NCBI GenBank assembly: GCA_039619475.1
Contig: CM077116.1
Coordinates: 168,967,363-169,031,362 of the forward strand
Source of the DNA: Icerya purchasi
Lineage: Eukaryota; Arthropoda; Insecta; Hemiptera; Monophlebidae
DNA length: 64,000 nucleotides
Direction of reading: 5' to 3'
The first letter of the stretch is position 1; every line of letters begins with the position of its first letter. Both the position numbers and the translations under genes were made by a program. This document shows, in pieces, positions 33,880 to 44,498 of this stretch. The notes beneath the pieces were generated by a model that saw only the letters and a list, made by a program, of their open reading frames with translations, was not told where the DNA came from and searched no databases.

Positions 33880-34260
33880 TGTGATTAAAATCTTCCCGAA
33901 TAAAGCAACTGACTGCTATTATTAACTCTGTTTCATTATTCGGGCACTCTCCCACCAGTTGGAAGGATTCGATTGTTATTCTTGTACTTAAATCCGGTAC
34001 AATACGCTAGCTATTAAATCTTGATTTGTACGGCTAATCAAATTCTTATCACTCACCAGTTCATCTTTGTTAACCATCTATCAATCGGTCTGCAAATTAA
34101 TTGTCGACACCATTACAGATAATTTCAATACATACCGGCCTACTACTTCTTGACATTGAAAACGCGTTCGTCACGACGTGGTATTTATGGATATAATTTA
34201 CAAATTAATTTTAACTTTCCGTTTCATCTAACAAAACTGATTGATGACTCTATTTAATCT
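33880..34260 (+). pseudogene. Jockey RT, N-terminal half
   Basis: Contains HSPTSWKDSIVILVLKSG (the typical P-x-x-W-K-x-(A/S)-x-(I/V) and K-x-G strand of Jockey RTs), a degenerate glutamine/phenylalanine block, then ISIHTGLLLLDIENAFVTTW, which corresponds to motif A (L-L-D-I-E-(K)-A-F-D) with its Asp retained. It breaks at the TTAA target at 34261. Stops and frameshifts throughout. Confidence 0.65.
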
Positions 34261-34436
34261 TTAACGCGCCGGTGTATAAAATACACCACTTACACAATAT
34301 CAGAAATAACTCTTTAGTTAACAGCTTCCTCGGGCACTGTGGCGCCACCTGACCTATGAGTGTAGTGTCTAACACGATCTTTATCAGTTCCGTTGATGCA
34401 CGTGCAACGATAACCGCATAAAGAATAATTATTGTT

Positions 34437-35705
34437 TAGGTGAACAGGTAACAATTGATGAAATGCTGATAACTTTTAGGGGAAGATGCAATTTTCTTCA
34501 CTATTAACAAACCTGCAAAGTACGGTTTGAAAATGATTGTGCTCGGCTATTGTCCCCTACATCCTAATGAAGCAGTTGTTTGTGATGCTAATCACATTTT
34601 CTTTGAGTGTTCTGCTCTTTCTGCGGAACGCTCTTCCCTTTATTTACACCTTTTGAAGTCAAGGCTTCCTTCTCCCTACTGTGCTTCCTATATCCTGTTC
34701 ATTCCGTCTCAGTATGTTGTTCCTGCCATTGGTTCCTTTATTTCTGCCATTTCCGATCGAATCAAGTTTTAATTAGTTAACTCTTATTCCTATTGTTTCT
34801 GGGTGAGGTCCCTGGTTGACGAGCCCAAAAAAAAAAAAACAAAAAAAACAAAAAAAAAACACCAAAACCTTCTATGTGTCTAACTTAGAATTAACAACCA
34901 GAAGAACAATAATGTCTAATTCTCCAGCTGATATTACTCATCGCTTACTACAACCTTGGAAAGGAAAAAACAGAAACGTGATTTGTGGCAGCTGGTATAC
35001 AACTGTTACCCGTTATCACTGGCACTTTTGAAGGACAAAATAAAAATGGTTGGAACAATCGAGCAAAATAAAAGAGAGTTGCCGCTAGAGTTTTTGCCAC
35101 ATAAAAAAAGGAAAGTTGGTTTGTCCCTTTTCGGATTTCAAAAAGATGTGACCATTGTGTCCTACGTTCCAAAAAAGAGCCGAGAAGTAATTTTACTTTC
35201 CACTACGCATGATGATTCCGCAATCGATCCTAAAACTAAAAAAAAAACAGTCACAATTATGAACTACAATCGCTTCAAGTGTGGCGTTGATACTGTAGAT
35301 ACAAACTGTGCAGTACTTACTCGGAATCCAGATGAACAAGAAAATGGTCTTTGGTCATATTTTTTCAATTGCTGAACATAAATGGAATTAACAGCCAAGT
35401 AATTTATAACTCAACACATGTTGATAATCCTCAGAAGTTTAGAAGAAATTTTCTTTCTGAAAGAGCGGAAATAACAACCTTGCCTTCGGATATTTAACTT
35501 TTTTTGGCAAAATACAGAACTCCTCAGCAGCAGCAGCAGCAGCCAATGAAAGAGCTACCAACAAAAATACGACGTAGGTGCTTTTACTGTGGAAGACAAA
35601 AAAAGAGTCACAACGATTACATGCCATATTTTTAACAAGTCAATTTGTAAAGAACATGCAAATACAATCATCACTTGTTCGGAATGTAATAATGAAGACG
35701 ACGTC
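34437..35705 (+). pseudogene. piggyBac-like transposase, C-terminal two thirds
   Basis: [18 protein letters not shown] (34443-34496) holds the first catalytic Asp region of the DDE_Tnp_1_7 domain. KPAKYGLKMIVL follows, then the LINE insertion, then KTFYVSNLE (from 34864), a stretch ending in LLKDKIKMVGTIEQNKRELP (from about 35016), and KVGLSLFGFQKDVTIVSYVP, KKSREVILLSTTHDD, MNYNRFKCGVDTVD (the NxxKGGVD box). The 3' end reads CFYCGR and, in another frame, TCHIFNKSICKEH with TCSECNNEDDV: the cysteine-rich carboxy domain of piggyBac transposases. Frameshifts and the LINE insertion disable it. Confidence 0.85.
34538..34864 (+). mobile_element. RNase H-LINE family, 3' end copy 6
   Basis: An open 81-codon frame with PLHPNEAVVCDANHIFFECS, SSLYLHLLKSRLPSPYC, LFIPSQYVVPAI and stop, a 3' UTR ending in GACGAGCCC and an A-rich tail with C interruptions. 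It separates KMIVL from KTFYVSNLE in the piggyBac ORF, fixing its boundaries within a few bases. It is the least decayed tail in the window along with copy 3, so a late arrival. Confidence 0.85.
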
Positions 35706-35914
35706 GTTTAGATTCTATTTTAAATGTTTTGTACAATAATAATATTTAAGTGTTCAGGTTCTCACTTTAATAGATTGTTATTATTAGACATTATAATGGA
35801 TATGCCCTTTTGTGATATAATCATTTTTCAAGTGATTTTTGGGTGCTTTTGTACATGGCGTACAAAATACACAACGCGTGTAGTTGTGGTTTATTTGCCG
35901 GCGCGCGTAGTTAA

Positions 35915-36740
35915 AGGTTAAAGACAGGACTACTTTCAGTGTTAAATTTCATAAAATTCTACGACCACAGCAGAGTTAACTCAGGTGTTTCAAAGGAGCA
36001 GCATTCTTTTGCTGTTTAATTTATACTCGAATGACTTCCCTGATAAACGTTGAGATAGCTCTATTTATGTTGACTACACTGAAATTTTTCGCTCATCACA
36101 CAGAATACAGACCATTAGGAACAGATTAACAAATATGTAGTTACGATATAAAACTGAACGCTTTTTTAACAAAAGGCAAATATTAATTCCGATAAAACCG
36201 AAGCCACTTTATTTACCAAAAGACGTCCGAATAATAAATTAACCATTTTGCGTTTTGGTAATAATTACATTAATTTTAAGAAGAATCTCGAAATACTTAG
36301 GTGTCCTGCTTGACGACGAGAGACTCGCTTTCAGTAAACACATTAGTCACATATCAAATAGGGTTTTTAATATTTTCGCTTCATCCTGTCTTTAATAAAA
36401 CTGATAAGCTCGAGTCTTATCAGACCTATTATATTATAGCTCACAGATATCTAACATAAAAAAAGTTACAAATTACGCAAAATTTCTGTTGCAGAATAAT
36501 ACTCGATGCTTCGCTATTTTGTAGCGCTTCGAAATTACATAAGTACAGAGGCGCCCCATTCGTTACGGATATTATATACAGATATACAGTCACATTTTTT
36601 GCTAGATATTTAATTAGCAGTCATACGTTTGCGTAAAAAATTGAGCATTGCACAAGAACGTCGCTTCGAGCAAAATATAAAAAATATAAACGCAGAAGAA
36701 CCACACAAAATTTAATGTGAACAACCCTCTACGTTATCTT
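35915..36740 (+). pseudogene. Jockey RT, C-terminal half
   Basis: Reads RVNSGVSKEQHSF (motif B, G-V-P-Q-G-S altered), FNLYSNDFP, a YADD-like box decayed to YVDYTEIF, LTNM, then NLTILRFGNNYINF, KNLEILRCPA (K-Y-L-G-V-x-L-D altered), IRPIIL, and EAPHSLRILYTDIQSHFLLD. The order is that of a Jockey/Juan RT palm, thumb and tail. Catalytic boxes are mutated and the frame is broken repeatedly. Confidence 0.7.
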
Positions 36741-37231
36741 GTCGTGATTATGCTGGTCTCCTCTGATGTAGAGTTGCTCTCTCCCTTATCCTTAATATAT
36801 CATAAGCTTGTTATTTGCAGCTGGCGTCTGAATACTGGATAAACAATCATTTTGCTTTTCTAGACGAATACTGTGAGTACTGTTTTGCAGTTGCGACCAT
36901 ATTGTCTAATGAGGATCTTTTTATTGGCGCTGCTTAGCAGTCGACAGTCATGGATAAATACTTCTCTTTTTATGCTGGTTACATCGCATTTGGTTTTATA
37001 TAGATATATCATAAACGGATAAAACGGCTAGCGAGATATGAATGCTTCCCTTTCCTCCAGGACTTTTTTCTTATTTTTCTTCCTTAAGTATATTTCTCTC
37101 CGGACTGCCAGTTGTACGGGTTCTAATATCGATCTCTTTTGACTATTTTGTTATTTCCGCATAATAGTTCTGGCCATCTTCTTTTTCACTGAGACAAGTC
37201 TAACACAACAAAAGAAAAAAAAAAGAGAAAT

Positions 37232-37388
37232 GGTGTCTGGACACCCGGTAGGAACGAAGTTCCTTTCACTTTTTGGTAGATATACAAGTATAAAGTCATT
37301 CATAAAATATACAATAAAAAAAATGACACGAAATCTGCCAGTTTACTCCTAATGCCAAGCCGTGTAAAAGAACTTCGTTCCAAAAACT
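37232..37388 (-). mobile_element. Candidate minimal Helentron (~155 bp)
   Basis: On minus it starts TTTTTGGAACGAAGTTCTTT and ends with a GGAAC-TTC-GTTCC hairpin followed by TACCGGGTGTCC. The start motif recurs (with changes) upstream of the Helentron helicase fragment at about 44762, and the end motif near 54228 beside the second Helentron fragment. No TSD is visible, as expected for Helitrons. It is short and defined only by terminal motifs. Confidence 0.4.
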
Positions 37389-37882
37389 CTTAGCCTATTG
37401 AGGCTAACTCGGAATGTAACTTACGCTAGCCACATGGTCCGCAATACTACCTGTTAAACGATATGTCCAATTTTTTTTCTTATTTTGGGTTTTTTTTTGT
37501 GCTGGTATTTTCCGGTATTCTAATTTGCTTCTTCTATACAGTTCTATGTACAGTTGTATTCTACTTTGCTTCTTTTTTTTTTTCTTTCTTTTTGATCTAT
37601 CGTCGGTAAAGGCCCATCCGGCTCGTTACGCGATACTGCATACGTTCTTGTTATTACTTTATTAAATACGCCATTTATTTATTTATTTATTTCGAGACGT
37701 GTATCCTCGTCATTTTTCAGCTCACAAAAAACGAATATGACTATGCCATTCTTATACTAGGGCTTATATATAAAAATATCCCCTTACATACTTATTTTTT
37801 AATGTTTACGAGAGATTTAAAAAACGGAAGTTCCGCCCGTGAAAGCTCTTGATCAGAGTATCGAATTGTAGCATTAAACGCG
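37389..37882. other. No gene recognised
   Basis: AT-rich sequence with T-runs (37474-37497, 37572-37584) and a (TTTA)n run at 37673-37694. Confidence 0.45.
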
Positions 37883-38153
37883 GTAAGTAAGTAAGTCCCA
37901 TACCCTTGACAGGACGTCGAGGATTGTGGAATTAAGCTTTTCATAATGTACTAAGCCTAATGGATCTAATGAGAATACTGGGGCCAGTTCCTTTCTACTT
38001 GGGATCCGCCTTTACTTTCCCTGATTTCTCTGGTACCTAATTATTTCAGGCTGTGTAAACCTGGGAGCGACTTCGATCCGGAACCAGACAGGTCTCGAAC
38101 CTGTGACTTCTGGTTTGGCAGCCAAACGTCTTAACCACAATGCGGTAAAATTA
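37883..38153 (-). repeat. tRNA-derived SINE, near full length
   Basis: Read on minus: a tRNA-like head with GTGGTTAAGACG (A box) and ACAGGTTCGAGACCTG (B box), a body with TACCAGAGAAATCAGGG, then CCTGTCAAGGGTATGGGACT and a (TTAC)n tail. A possible 7-bp TSD GCGGTAA flanks it. Pol III transcription from the internal A and B boxes is expected for such elements; mobilisation would rely on a LINE. Confidence 0.8.
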
Positions 38154-38250
38154 AAAATTACTACGTTAATCATGAATTAATTCGCATTTTTGTAATATAA
38201 ACAGCAAATAATAACGACAATAAAAAAATAAAAAAGAATTTTTAAAAATA

Positions 38251-38613
38251 GGCTTTTATTTATGCACTAAATAGTACGAAATAACTGTATTAGTGTGCGA
38301 CTATCGGATACGCATCTTAACATTAAAATCGGGAATTACAAAATATTCTGAAAAATAAAAGCGGCTGCCGCAGTTACAAAAATATTCGGTGTGTGTGGTA
38401 TTGTGATGTACAACAATGGAACAACATTAAATAGTGATTGTAATTTTGACTTAGGATGTATTATAATATTAATATTTAATTATTAATCTGCGGCCCCCGC
38501 TTTTATTTTTCAGAATATTTTGTAGTTTCAGATTTTAATGTTAAGATGCGTATCTGTTATTCGCACACTAATAAAGTTATTTTGTACTTCTTTTTAGTGC
38601 ATAAATAAAAGGC
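38251..38613. mobile_element. TA-flanked foldback MITE
   Basis: Inverted arms of about 120 bp begin GGCTTTTATTTATGCAC (right end GTGCATAAATAAAAGGC), with TA outside each (38249-38250, 38614-38615). The centre has no ORF. TA duplication suggests Tc1/mariner mobilisation. Confidence 0.75.
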
Positions 38614-38865
38614 TATTTTTTTTATTTTTTAGTCTGGACTTTTTACTTTGTATTTCAATAAAAAACAATAAATTTAGAATTGTATTTTATTTTTCTTTAT
38701 TTTATTCAATATCTTGATTATAGGACATTCACAGAAATTTGTGTTACATTTTATTATTAAATAATGGATCGCATTCTTTCAATTATATTGTGTTTTGTTT
38801 TTCATACAATACATACGGAATCCTTAGCACATGAAACACAATGTTTGACTAATAGCGTGATCTTT

Positions 38866-39475
38866 CCATTAATATATCACATCTCCGAAAAAAAAAAAAA
38901 AAAATTTGAAATTTTCGGGCTTTCGGCGCCCCAAGGGTCGGATTTTAAAGTTGGAAACCCAAATGTTCCAAGTAAAGAAATACACAAGAATGCGCATTTT
39001 TTTTAACCTTGTTTAAAATTTTTAGCTATAAAGCTGAGCCACAAGCGGTAGTGGGACTACATGTTATTTTTTGTGCTTTTTTGAACTTTTAGTGAACTTC
39101 CAATGTTTCGTTAAGAAAATGAAATACGATTTTGTTCCCGACAAATAGCGCTCTTTTCAACAGTATGTCACATGGCCGGGAAAAAAAATTTTCCCCCAAA
39201 AAGTTCGAGCTTTCGAAACCCCGAGGGACTAATTTCAAAGTTGGAAACCTAGATGTCCCAAACCAAAGAAATATACGTGGATGTGCATATTTTCAACCTT
39301 GTTCAAAATTTTTAGCTATAATACTCGCGTCGCAAAGAGGGAGCTACATATTAGATCTCGCGCTTTTTTAAACTTTTCGTAAACTTCGAAAGTTTCAATA
39401 AAGAAATAAAATATGGTTTTGTTCTCGACAAATGGCGATCTTTCCAACGATATATCACATGCCCGAAAAAAAAAT
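38866..39475. repeat. ~290-bp tandem repeat, two diverged units
   Basis: The text TATATCACATCTCCGAAAAAA recurs at about 39161 and 39450 as variants, and CCAAAT/GATGT-(T/C)CC, AACCTTGTT, AAAATTTTTAGCTATAA and ACAAATAGCG/ATGGCG recur at the same offset. Two adjacent units of roughly 290 bp plus the start of a third diverged considerably. Possible satellite monomer or internally repeated element. Confidence 0.7.
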
Positions 39476-40017
39476 ATATATTTTTTTCCATAATTTCGAT
39501 GTTGCATAATATTGTATTATCATCTATAACAAGCATTTCTGCAAAAGGAAGCTTTTTTAATTCATCGGGAAGTAGGTAAAAAATCGTTCGCAAGATTCCC
39601 TTCCAGACAGATAGAATGACAGACCGAGTTAAATAAAAGCCTATAAAAATATGTCGAATGATTTATTTTCAGGATAACAATGATTTGAAAATTTGGATGG
39701 CTAGTGTTTTATTGTTCTGTTGTTCTTACATTCATTCAGTTTATTCGTTTTTTTCGCTAATGTTTGTGAAAGTTAGTTATAATTAATAAATATAAATTTT
39801 TATATTTTATCAATCATCGTCATTCATAAATACCGTTTTTAACGGCTGCGCTCAATAGGGAAGTGTATCTATCTACGTCATTCTTCAGCACGCGAAAACG
39901 AATAAAGTGCTACTCGTATCCGTTTACATTTCTGACAGTACTTCCTTGAAAGACATTCGACACAAATTTGCTCGCTCGCAGCCCAAAACTAAAGAGATTG
40001 TTTAGACATATGGACGA
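39476..40017. other. No gene recognised
   Basis: AT-rich sequence; minus frames at 39316-39593 partly overlap the tandem repeat and have no motif. Confidence 0.4.
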
Positions 40018-40215
40018 TATTTATACTCGCACGATGGTATCGATAATACTTAGCGGTGATTTAAACATCGATTTACGCTAGGTGGTACAACGAATAGAGA
40101 ATTATTACAATTTTTACGAGGAAATTAGAATTTTGAAAACGATTCGGACATTTTCACACACAACGATACTTTCACCTTTGTCATCTTTAGTTGCCTCGTT
40201 GAAAACTTCACTCAT
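40018..40215 (+). pseudogene. APE-type endonuclease-like fragment
   Basis: The reading SIILSGDLNIDLR (40039-40077) carries the GD-x-N metal-ligand box of APE-type endonucleases. After a frameshift, ELLQFLRGN and FTFVIFSCLVENFTHHRP follow at the spacing seen in the Helentron-linked endonuclease at 54411. It could come from a LINE or a Helentron. Too short and broken to decide. Confidence 0.4.
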
Positions 40216-41094
40216 CATCGCCCTTTACTTAGTATATTACACGTGTTCAAAACAGAGGAGGAACTGTTTGAATGTCCTAATGCTGTGTAATACTTCGTTA
40301 CTTTACGCGTAAATACTTAAGCTGCAACCGGCAGACATGTTCCTACGTACCTCTCCATACAGCGGAGATGATTGTGAATGTTTTTTATCGGGCGACTCAT
40401 AAACTGGGGAGACCTTTGCCTAAGAAATTATGCAACGAACACCCCTTCACCGAACAGTATAAATCCTACAACATTTGCGAAATGTGTAGCATTAACGGAT
40501 TAGAGTAAAAAAAATTAATTTAAACAAACGGTCATTATTCCCGACTGTGCTGCAAGGGATAAGCTTCGTCCTCAGTTTGATTTCATCAACGTCCGAAAAA
40601 TTCCTAAATACTCTGCGGTTCGACAAGATAATATTGAAAGTCTCCGCAGCCTCCTATTAAAAATATGGAGCCACAAAGTGTATCCACCAGGTACTTTATT
40701 ATAAGTAAATTGGACAGAAATGGAACATTTAAAAATGTTCGGCATTAATGTTGTTTATTTCGTTTTAGTCGCGTTTGGAAACCTACTTAGCACTGTCGCA
40801 GCATTTGCTAGCGATGATGTACAAGGCCCTTTCCAGATGATGGAGAAAACCGCAGCCTAACAGTGAATAACGGTTAAGATTTGCCTAGCGTAACTAAAAA
40901 AAGAACTACTGCAAACTGCATCGCTAGTCTCACTCTATTCGGAGGTGCAACTAAGATGACATGGACTCCCGTGATTCGGTTTTGTCTCGAACTTCGAATA
41001 ACTCTAAATATCATACAATGTCAGAACGCCATAATCAAGAAAAGCACATACTAAAAATGGAGAAGGTCTATCTTATGGAACTGCATATATACAC

Positions 41095-41128
<34 letters not shown>

Positions 41129-41904
41129 CTAGAAGCATATTAAATAAATCGATGCAGTGCAACGGAATCGGCGTCGTTTTGCCGGGATACTTTTGAGCCA
41201 TCGCAGTATTTAAAAATACCACGCTAAGATTAAGAGACAACGGTCACTTCTGAATTTAACCATGCGGTAAAAAAAAAAAAGAGAAAAATCAAGGTTAGCG
41301 TTGATTTTTGTTATTGTTTATTTTTTGGTTTTAAAAATTTTTCTGAAATTTTATCCTAGTATTTTATTCTTCGAAGTATGTAAAATGAACTTTTTTTTTT
41401 TTTTTTTTTTTTATTTTATGGCCCGGCTTTAGTTAACTATCAAGCCATTTAAATGCACTTACTTTAGGTTAGTTCGTAAAGTTGAATAATTTTACTTCGA
41501 TCAAAAAAAAAAGAACAGTTACACGAATTGTACATCAACCGTTACGCACTGCTGAAAACAATACATTTCCGGTATTTGTAGCTAAATATGACTGCTCATG
41601 TCTAGACGCGGTGAATTCAAAGATTTAACTACATTTGTCTGTAAAGAACTTGTAGTTAACTGGCGGTATGTTATGTAACCTTCATTGGTTGGCTATTAAA
41701 GAAAAGAACACCGTAATTGTTGTTTACATCGCGCTAATAGAGCTCTATTATAAAAAGCACTAGGCACGCTTATAAAACATCCACACCTGTTGTACATAGA
41801 TTCAACTCTCATTTCGAATTCAGCAAAGAGCTGATAGTCGCTAGTATAAACTGCGAATCTTGAACTAGACCGTTATCCGTTCTGGTGGAAGACATTCTTG
41901 ATTT
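40216..41904. other. No gene recognised; (TA)n microsatellite
   Basis: Less AT-biased than most of the window around 40300-40900, yet no ORF or motif I can name. A (TA)n run lies at 41096-41127 and a T-run at 41393-41412. Confidence 0.4.
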
Positions 41905-42032
41905 AGATATATATATATACACATATATATAAACTCGGCCACTTTGGCCTCGCAAGGGGCCATGCCCCTTGACCCCTCTTGCTTTTATTTATGTCTCTTT
42001 CTCTTCTATACTTTGTATAAAATGATCAAATT

Positions 42033-42284
42033 TACAACGTAATTCTTACTGGGATCAACACAAAAAGAAAAACAAAACATAATCACAAAAATCCTATCCT
42101 AACATTTAACTTTCATTACATAAAATTAAGATATTATTTCATTACATTTTTCGTTACATATTTCATTACATAAAATTATGACATTTTTTAAATAACAATA
42201 ACAAAAATCCTATAAAATATAACAAACGTTACATAAAATTGGGACATTTTTTCGAATGGGGGTTAGCCTAAGAATTACGTTGTA
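42033..42284. repeat. Inverted-repeat unit, ~250 bp
   Basis: TTACAACGTAATTCTTA at 42031-42048 and its complement at 42268-42285 bound an AT-rich core with three diverged copies of CATTACATAAAATTA(A/T)GACATT. It looks like a small MITE or foldback. Superfamily unknown; no clear TSD. Confidence 0.5.
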
Positions 42285-42364
42285 ATTAATATATATATAT
42301 ACCATTATCAGATATGATCGCATTTTCCTTCCAATCGTGGAAATAGAGTATAATTTTCCTAAAG

Positions 42365-42700
42365 AATTTTTTTTTTCTTTATTTTGGATTTGTCAACCAA
42401 GGACCTTTACCTAGAAATAGATATAAAAGAAAAAAGGCGGTTATATTTTAATCCGATTAGAAATCTTTGATAAAAAGGAACAAATAGCAGGAATAACTAG
42501 TGGGGAGGAAAAAAACAGGATATAAGAATCACAATAAGGAGTAGGAAGCTCAAACCTCAAAAAGTAGGAATACAAAGCAGAACGCTCCACAGAAAGAGGG
42601 GAACACTTAAACAACACATGATCGGCGTCAATTTCTCTAAAGGCAACAGAACTTAGTTTCTTTCTCTTTGAATGGACACACGAGATTAACTAGCGCCCGT
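42365..42700 (-). mobile_element. RNase H-LINE family, 3' end copy 7
   Basis: On minus: REIDADHVLFKC, SALYSYFLRFELPTPYC, LFFSPPLVIPAIC and FLSKISNRIKI then stop, a UTR with GACAAATCC and a poly-A (T-run 42366-42376 on plus). It is close to copy 6 in text and has an almost unbroken frame. The 5' junction near 42700 is uncertain. Confidence 0.75.
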
Positions 42701-43315
42701 TATTTTTTCTATCTATATACATATTCAATTCGTACTAACATTGAAAAAATAAATGTACATGGCAGAATTGTACAAAAACGTGACATTCCGGTTAACTAAA
42801 CTTAATGAGAGGCGCCACCTGTATTCAGCATCCACCGGTACAACACCAATAACAAAAGAAAAAAGAAAAAAAAAAGAGTGTGCGGTCGTCGTGGGATGAC
42901 AGTCAGGAATGTACGCTTTTTCTTGAAATGAAGCAATAATTTTTGTGTAAGAAACAATTATTTTAGTATCATTATTAAACATTAACATTATGAACATTAT
43001 TTTATTTAATTATCTAGGATTTACAATTTCTCTTTAACATTAATTTAATAAGTGATACTTATTGAATAAAGTGAGTTGTAGTTGTAAGTAAAGAAACGAA
43101 TTAAATCAATCATCAATGGACAGAATGTATGTAAATAAATATTTAACATTATCATCATATTGTATCATAGACATTTTTGGCTTATGGTAACTATAATAAG
43201 ATACACATATGTTTGAGATTCAACTTTGTCCAAGCATCTCGAAAAAACAGCATCGACTGTAATACAGTATTTTGTTGTGTACTGCGCTGAATGATTATTA
43301 ATGCTTAAATAAAAT
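42701..43315. other. No gene recognised
   Basis: AT-rich sequence. A 90-codon minus frame at 42725-42997 has no domain I recognise. Confidence 0.4.
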
Positions 43316-43891
43316 TTATCTAATAAAAAGGATGTTAGTCTTCAGATTTTTCTTTGTTATTGAAGTCAAAACTCCCCAGCTAATATTTGAGTGGAAGTTT
43401 ATGAAAATTTTGTTTGAGTAATTTAGAACCTTCCCCTCAGTACATTCTAACAGCGATTGATGGATAAATAATGTAATATCCGCAACCTTTTGATTTGGGT
43501 ACATATAAATAGCTACAATAACTACTTCAACATTGTTTCCTATTTTACAAACAACTGTACAAATGTCACCAACTGATGAATACTCCTAGTGCATTCAATT
43601 CAATAATGTTTGAGTAAATCATATTCATATTTTGTGTACAAATGTCGACGATGTCTTTAAAATTTATGGTATATTGAAACTCTACCAGCGCGAATATTTT
43701 CTCGTTTATAATGAGAGAAATGCAGTTGAAATTTTGAAGGACAACTTCTTCTTCATCCACGTTTCAGAAAGTAATAGAAGATTACAATTTTGAATAACTG
43801 GATCAATGAAATCTAGAATATGATTTTGTAAACTTTGGCAGTTAAAAGTTAATAATGAAAGACCTTTTTTTTTTTGCATATCCAAGATCAA
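43316..43891 (-). pseudogene. Helentron-type APE endonuclease, N-terminal part
   Basis: Three overlapping minus frames form one text: GLSLLTFNCQSLQNHILDF (N-C-Q-S-L start), NLLLLSETWM (catalytic E-T), an FNCIS block, DICTQNMNMIYSNIIELNAL, and MYPNQKVADITLFIHQSLLE. The order matches endonuclease domains known at the carboxy end of Helentron proteins. The second half, with the GD-x-N and SYHK-like boxes, is not here, but it is the part preserved at 54411-54717. Confidence 0.75.
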
Positions 43892-44041
43892 ATTATCGTT
43901 TTAGTCTGCAATGTGTTTTGAGATAATCTTTGAAATTCCTGCATCAATTTCTCTCTGTTGATTTAGTTCACTTGCTATGATAAAATTTAAATTTCGTTGG
44001 ATCATCTTGATGTGTTACAATATACAAATTTTCGATATTTG

Positions 44042-44498
44042 TTACACGAGATTACGAAAAACATAAACAAATTCTTGCGAATAATCTTTGCTATACTCGT
44101 AAACAATTTCATCGAAAGTTGCACCCTGCGATTTATGTATGGTCATAGCGCAAGCTGCAATTAAAGGAAAATGCTTTCGAGTAGCAAAAATTTTCTTATC
44201 TGATGTCAATCTTGTAATATTCATGGATCGTAGTTCAATAGGCACAGCAAGATTACTCCACTTTGTACAGCTAATCGAGCAGCTTTTTCCCTTTTCTTAC
44301 ACCGATATTTCTTGAACCGCAAAACTCTAACCAAACTCTAATTATAGCGTTGTTTGCGCCAAAATCTAAATGCACTAATTTTCCAGTTGACCCATCACAT
44401 AAGCCATCTGATACATCAATATTTGTCGTAATTATATAAAACATGCCTTTTACAAAAATAATTTCATAAGGTAAACCACCAGTATCGATAACTGACAT
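44042..44498 (-). pseudogene. PIF1-like helicase C-terminus (Helentron)
   Basis: Two minus frames, adjacent and frameshifted. The first has TGGLPYEIIFVKGMFYIITT then NIDVSDGLCDGSTGKLVHL, the pattern of the PIF1/Helitron region G-x-P-x-x-(L/I)-x-x-K-x-(G)-x-x-(Y/V)-(M/I)-(L/I)-x-x-N-(I/L)-D-x-x-x-G-L-x-N/D-G. The second has HFPLIAACAMTIHKSQGATF, the conserved helicase box with KSQG near the end. The ATP-binding Walker motifs are missing. In a complete element the helicase would unwind DNA during rolling-circle transposition. Confidence 0.8.

Larger units (their letters stand above)
34261..35914 (+). mobile_element. piggyBac-like element at a TTAA target
   Basis: TTAA at 34261-34264 and 35911-35914 flank imperfect inverted ends: CGCGCCGGTGTATAAA on the left; the right end in complement is CTACGCGCGCCGGCAAATAA. 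TTAA duplication and a CGCGCCGG-type end fit the piggyBac superfamily. Inside are the catalytic and carboxy parts of a transposase. The amino-terminal half between the left end and about 34437 is missing. An RNase H-LINE is inserted at 34538-34864. Confidence 0.75.
33470..37230 (+). mobile_element. Jockey-type LINE remnant, split by piggyBac
   Basis: Two RT halves on plus, 33880-34260 and 35915-36740, become one continuous RT text when the 1.65-kb piggyBac-like insertion is ignored. Upstream, RKLRRRRSDLTVRTICEFLT near 33477 fits the basic linker before a Jockey RT. Downstream there is a decayed tail, and a 3' A-rich run at 37208-37228. Frameshifts and stops are common, so it is old relative to its insertions. 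Confidence 0.7.

Noticed and set aside
38090..38150. Functional tRNA gene
   Set aside because: A and B boxes are present but the cloverleaf is incomplete and the sequence continues into a repeated SINE body.
40450..40860. Frames with KLRPQFDFINVRKIPKYSAV and a hydrophobic segment as a host exon
   Set aside because: No domain recognised, several frame changes and no consistent splice signals.
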